A stretch of DNA of 32,825 bases from Streptomyces albicerus (GTDB lineage: Bacteria > Actinomycetota > Actinomycetes > Streptomycetales > Streptomycetaceae), in NCBI RefSeq assembly GCF_008905045.1, contig NZ_VWMY01000094.1, forward strand, positions 1 through 32,825, in the 5' to 3' direction. Positions within the stretch are counted from its first letter, which is position 1. Every line of letters starts with the position of its first letter. Position numbers and translations under genes: made by a program. This document shows positions 30,691 through 32,825 of this stretch, piece by piece. Under the pieces are notes generated by a model. It saw only the letters and a list, made by a program, of their open reading frames with translations, did not search any database and was not told the DNA's origin.

Positions 30691-30920
30691 TCCTGACCGC
30701 GGTGGGTCGGCCCCGGCTGACCCGCGAGGAGGACATCAAGCCCGGTGCCGTCGCGGTCGACGCCGGGTACAACCCTGGCAGCATCGGCGACGCCGACTTC
30801 GACTCCGCCGTGGAGCGGGCCTCGCTGATCACGCCGGTGCCGGGCGGTGTCGGCCCGACGACGATCGCCGCGCTGCTGGAGCAGGCCGTGGACGCCGCCG
30901 CCCGGCAGCTCGGGGTGTGA
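30684..30920 (+). pseudogene. folD C-terminal remnant
   Basis: In the frame ending at the TGA 30918-30920, 78 codons read VLILTAVGRPRLTREEDIKP, GAVAVDAGYNPG and SLITPVPGGVGPTTIAALLE. This is the end of bifunctional methylenetetrahydrofolate dehydrogenase/cyclohydrolase FolD, with the hallmark TPVPGGVGPMT-type motif. The first two thirds, including the catalytic Lys and the dinucleotide site, are missing. The remnant begins where the TPR-like gene ends (overlap of 7 bases, different frame), so that gene's 3' end was joined to a folD tail. It has no start of its own. The stop directly abuts the convergent CU044_5270 stop. Confidence 0.7.
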
Positions 30921-32000
30921 TCAGCGCATCCAGGCGCTGTACTCCATGACGTCGCCCGCCTTGAGGCCCCACTCGGGCTCGTCGGCGGTGGCGGTGCTCT
31001 CCAGGCCGAGGACGGCACCGGTGACCGGGTCCATGATCAGCATCCGGCGGGCGCCGGAGCCGTCGTACACGTACGCCTGGCCGCGCCGGTCGAGGCGGTC
31101 GGTCACCCGGCCGACGGGCCGCAGCCCCTCGGTGTCCGCCAGGAGTCGGGCAAGCGCCGCGTGCTCGCGGGCGCCGAGGGTCCAGTGGTCGAGCAACACC
31201 CCTACGGCGTCCAGCAGTTGGGGCGTGGTCAGCGGGGTGTCGCTGTACTGCGCCTCTTGCAGATAGGCGCGCAGCCGCGTGGCGTCGTGCGGGGGCGGAG
31301 ACTCGGGCGGGGCGTCGCTCCAGCTCGGCGGGAACGTCTGCTTGCTGATGACGTGTCCGTCGTCGACCAGGCGCGGATCGCCGTCCTCGTCGGAGAGGAT
31401 CGGCCGGCCCGGGTGACGCGGGTCGGTCGCCACGACCAGTTCCGTGTGGCTGTCGTCGGCCTTCCAGCGCACGATGCGCTCCTCGGCGAGCGTGACCGGC
31501 GGCTTGTCCTGCGACATGCCCATGCTCCACGACTGCACATGCGTGCCCTTGCGCAGGCCGGGCGAACCGTCCGCCGCGGCCTGCGCGGCGCGCTCGGCCA
31601 GCCGGTCCAGGGATACGGGGGTGGCGTCGGCCCGGACGACCAGCGGGCGGGGCGCCGCCACGGCGGGGGTGGTGTTCGGGCCCGCGACGAGGAGGGCGAG
31701 AGCGGTCACGGCGACGACTGCGGCCGTCGCGAGGGCCCAGACGAGGCGCGTACGGCGGCCGGGGCGTCGGCCTTGCAGGAGACGGCTGAGGCTCGTGCGT
31801 CCGGGCCGTCGGCCGGTGAGGCGTCGGCTCGGGACGCTTCGCCCGGGGTTCTCACTGTGCGGCGACTGCCCCCGATCCTCGCTGTGCAGCAACTGGTCGA
31901 GGCGGCGCTCGGCGTTCTGGTCCAGCGGGCCGTCGCCGAAGTGGGGAGCGCCGGACGGCACCGGGTTGGCGCGGCGCAGCAGTTCGAGTTCGTCAGCCAT
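30921..32000 (-). CDS. CU044_5270-family membrane protein, partner of the ECF sigma factor
   Basis: 359 residues: the N-terminal LELLRRANPV motif and an Arg-rich cytoplasmic part (about 86 residues), one transmembrane helix (about 87-107, VWALATAAVVAVTALALLVA), and an outer domain with TPVSLDRLAERAAQA, QSWSM, DDSHTELVVATDP and a C-terminal DVMEYSAWM. This architecture is that of CU044_5270 proteins, which are encoded with ECF sigma factors in Streptomyces and are thought to act as membrane-bound anti-sigma-like or sensor proteins. Two near-copies of a GRRPGR motif occur in the cytoplasmic part (residues about 63-68 and 77-82). ATG at 32000, with AAGGAG 8 bases upstream, overlaps the sigma gene's stop by 8 bases, so the two are coupled. 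Confidence 0.85.
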   Translation of the reverse strand: MADELELLRRANPVPSGAPHFGDGPLDQNAERRLDQLLHSEDRGQSPHSENPGRSVPSRRLTGRRPGRTSLSRLLQGRRPGRRTRLVWALATAAVVAVTALALLVAGPNTTPAVAAPRPLVVRADATPVSLDRLAERAAQAAADGSPGLRKGTHVQSWSMGMSQDKPPVTLAEERIVRWKADDSHTELVVATDPRHPGRPILSDEDGDPRLVDDGHVISKQTFPPSWSDAPPESPPPHDATRLRAYLQEAQYSDTPLTTPQLLDAVGVLLDHWTLGAREHAALARLLADTEGLRPVGRVTDRLDRRGQAYVYDGSGARRMLIMDPVTGAVLGLESTATADEPEWGLKAGDVMEYSAWMR

Positions 32001-32556
32001 GGCGCTGCTCCTTCGGGGTGTCGCGGCGGGGCGTTTCGGTGCCGGCGGCCACGGTGGTCCGCATGCGGTCGACCTCGGCTCTGAGGCGTCGGCGGGCGCG
32101 GTGCAGCCGCATCGCCGCCGCCCGGCTGCCGCAGCCGAGGGCCACGGCGACCTCGTCGATGCCCAGTTCCTCCCAGGTGGTGAGCCGCAGCACCTCCTGA
32201 TCCACCGGGGAAAGCCGCGCCAGCGCGTCGTGCACCCAGGCGCCGGGCGGCTCGGAATCAGGGCTGTCCACTATCTGCCTGCCGTGCGCGGTCTCGTCGT
32301 GGCCGAGCCTGTCGAGCAGCCGCCGACGGCGCCCGTAGCCGCGTACCGCGTTGGACAGGCAGTTGCGCGCCACGCCGTACAGCCAGGGAAGGGGGGACGC
32401 GGGCAGGTCGGACCGGCGCCGCCAGGCGACGGTGAACACCTCCGCCACCACTTCCTCGACTTCGCTCGTCCGGCCGTCCAGTCGCCGCGCAACGTAGCGG
32501 CTGACCGCCCAGTAGTGCTCGCGATAGGCAGCGGCGAAGATCTCGTCGTTGCTCAT
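31993..32556 (-). CDS. ECF-type RNA polymerase sigma factor
   Basis: 187 residues. Region 2 (about 8-75) reads FAAAYREHYWAVSRYVARRL, VEEVVAEVFTVAWRR and PLPWLYGVARNCLSN, with the region 2.3-2.4 pattern of ECF factors. Region 4 (about 108-160) reads ALARLSPVDQEVLRLTTWEE, LGIDEVAVALGCGSRAAAMR and LHRARRRLRAEV. It recruits core RNA polymerase to its own promoter set. ATG at 32556 (MSNDEIF) is chosen because the domain begins there; the frame is open to 32808 but over the divergent gene. It is followed with an 8-base overlap by the CU044_5270 gene, likely its regulator. The promoter would lie in the 106 bases shared with the divergent ctaD-like gene. Confidence 0.9.
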   Translation of the reverse strand: MSNDEIFAAAYREHYWAVSRYVARRLDGRTSEVEEVVAEVFTVAWRRRSDLPASPLPWLYGVARNCLSNAVRGYGRRRRLLDRLGHDETAHGRQIVDSPDSEPPGAWVHDALARLSPVDQEVLRLTTWEELGIDEVAVALGCGSRAAAMRLHRARRRLRAEVDRMRTTVAAGTETPRRDTPKEQRHG

Positions 32557-32662
32557 GTTCCGTAGGTGTCCGGCAGGTCCTCGATCGTCACACCTGTGTT
32601 CGGTGATCCTTGTCGCTTCGCTCAAGTGTGACGCCGGGCCGGGCCGCGGACACAGGCGGGGC

Positions 32663-32825
32663 ATGGAGAGCAACACTGTCACCGCGGCGCTCGCGCCCTT
32701 GCCCGCGAGCCGTCGTCCGGGAATCGCCGCCGTCCGCTGGCTGACCACCACGGACCACAAGACGATCGGCACGCTGTATCTGGTCACGTCGTTCGCGTTC
32801 TTCTGCATCGGCGGCGTGATGGCGC
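32663..32825 (+). CDS. ctaD: Cytochrome c oxidase subunit I (partial, 5' end)
   Basis: From the ATG at 32663 the frame is open to the end of the window (54 codons) and reads RWLTTTDHKTIGTLYLVTSF then AFFCIGGVMA. The TTTDHKTIGTLYLVTSF segment is the well-known opening of actinobacterial aa3-type cytochrome oxidase subunit I, just before its first transmembrane helix. This subunit holds heme a, heme a3 and CuB and reduces oxygen. The downstream part is not in the window, so completeness cannot be judged. GGCGGGG directly before the ATG is a loose ribosome site. Divergent from the ECF sigma gene. In Streptomyces a second ctaD copy is common; whether this is the main or the extra copy is not visible. 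Confidence 0.85.
   Translation, partial: MESNTVTAALAPLPASRRPGIAAVRWLTTTDHKTIGTLYLVTSFAFFCIGGVMA

Noticed and set aside
1..32825. tRNA or rRNA genes, phage attachment sites
   Set aside because: No cloverleaf-like sequence with the GTTC.A..C T-loop pattern or rRNA signature was noticed by eye, and no integrase gene is present.

Overview
The window is about 71% G+C with the codon bias, GTG/TTG starts and gene families of a Streptomyces or a very close actinomycete: MT0933-type antitoxin, ECF sigma factor with a CU044_5270 protein, RpiR/TetR/MarR regulators, YfhO/GtrB/GtrA glycosylation genes, many secreted Tat/Sec proteins. No tRNA, rRNA, CRISPR array or intact mobile element was seen.

Layout. 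(1) 1-5.4 kb is a decayed accessory zone: 3'-end remnants of ISL3-, IS1182- and ISAs1-type transposases nested in each other, two identical 20-bp IS terminal repeats, an orphan Tat-exported solute-binding protein caught between them, a small secreted lectin-like protein, then four broken gene fragments (an uncharacterised minus-strand piece, an SH3-like secreted protein, a frameshifted small protein and a glycosyltransferase tail). (2) 5.4-9.4 kb: a secreted alpha/beta hydrolase and a secreted eight-cysteine protein converge through a strong terminator on an MT0933-like antitoxin and an unusual RNase HI with a poly-serine linker and a Cys/His tail; a wrecked GNAT gene follows. (3) 9.4-16.7 kb: RpiR/SIS regulator, conserved Streptomyces small protein, two membrane-anchored unknowns (convergent), a TetR regulator with clear TGGCAC/GTGCCA operators also covering the promoter of a DUF35 (zinc ribbon + OB fold) gene, a DinB-like protein and a polyprenyl synthetase. 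(4) 16.7-22 kb: a secreted parallel beta-helix protein with duplicated upstream boxes, a RibD-C/DHFR-like reductase, a small unknown, a secreted esterase, and a BtrH/C39-fold protein whose end overlaps a convergent SDR gene.

(5) 22-28 kb: the SDR gene is divergent from a TetR gene and both carry a copy of the same palindromic operator. Next comes a translationally coupled operon yfhO - GT2 (GtrB/DPM1 type) - gtrA, which reads as a three-component extracytoplasmic glycosylation system: GtrB charges polyprenyl phosphate with sugar, GtrA flips it, and the YfhO GT-C protein transfers the sugar outside the membrane. The gtrA 3' end looks frameshifted. (6) 28-32.8 kb: DUF1801 protein, small secreted protein, SnoaL/NTF2-like protein, a MarR regulator divergent from a TPR-like gene over ATAGTTTT direct repeats, a folD tail, a coupled ECF sigma factor/CU044_5270 pair, and the start of a cytochrome c oxidase subunit I gene (ctaD) running off the end.

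The candidates most worth following are the glycosylation operon, the orphan BtrH-fold protein, the RNase HI with extra domain, the operator systems of the two TetR regulators, and the AT-rich island plus hairpin after the RpiR gene.
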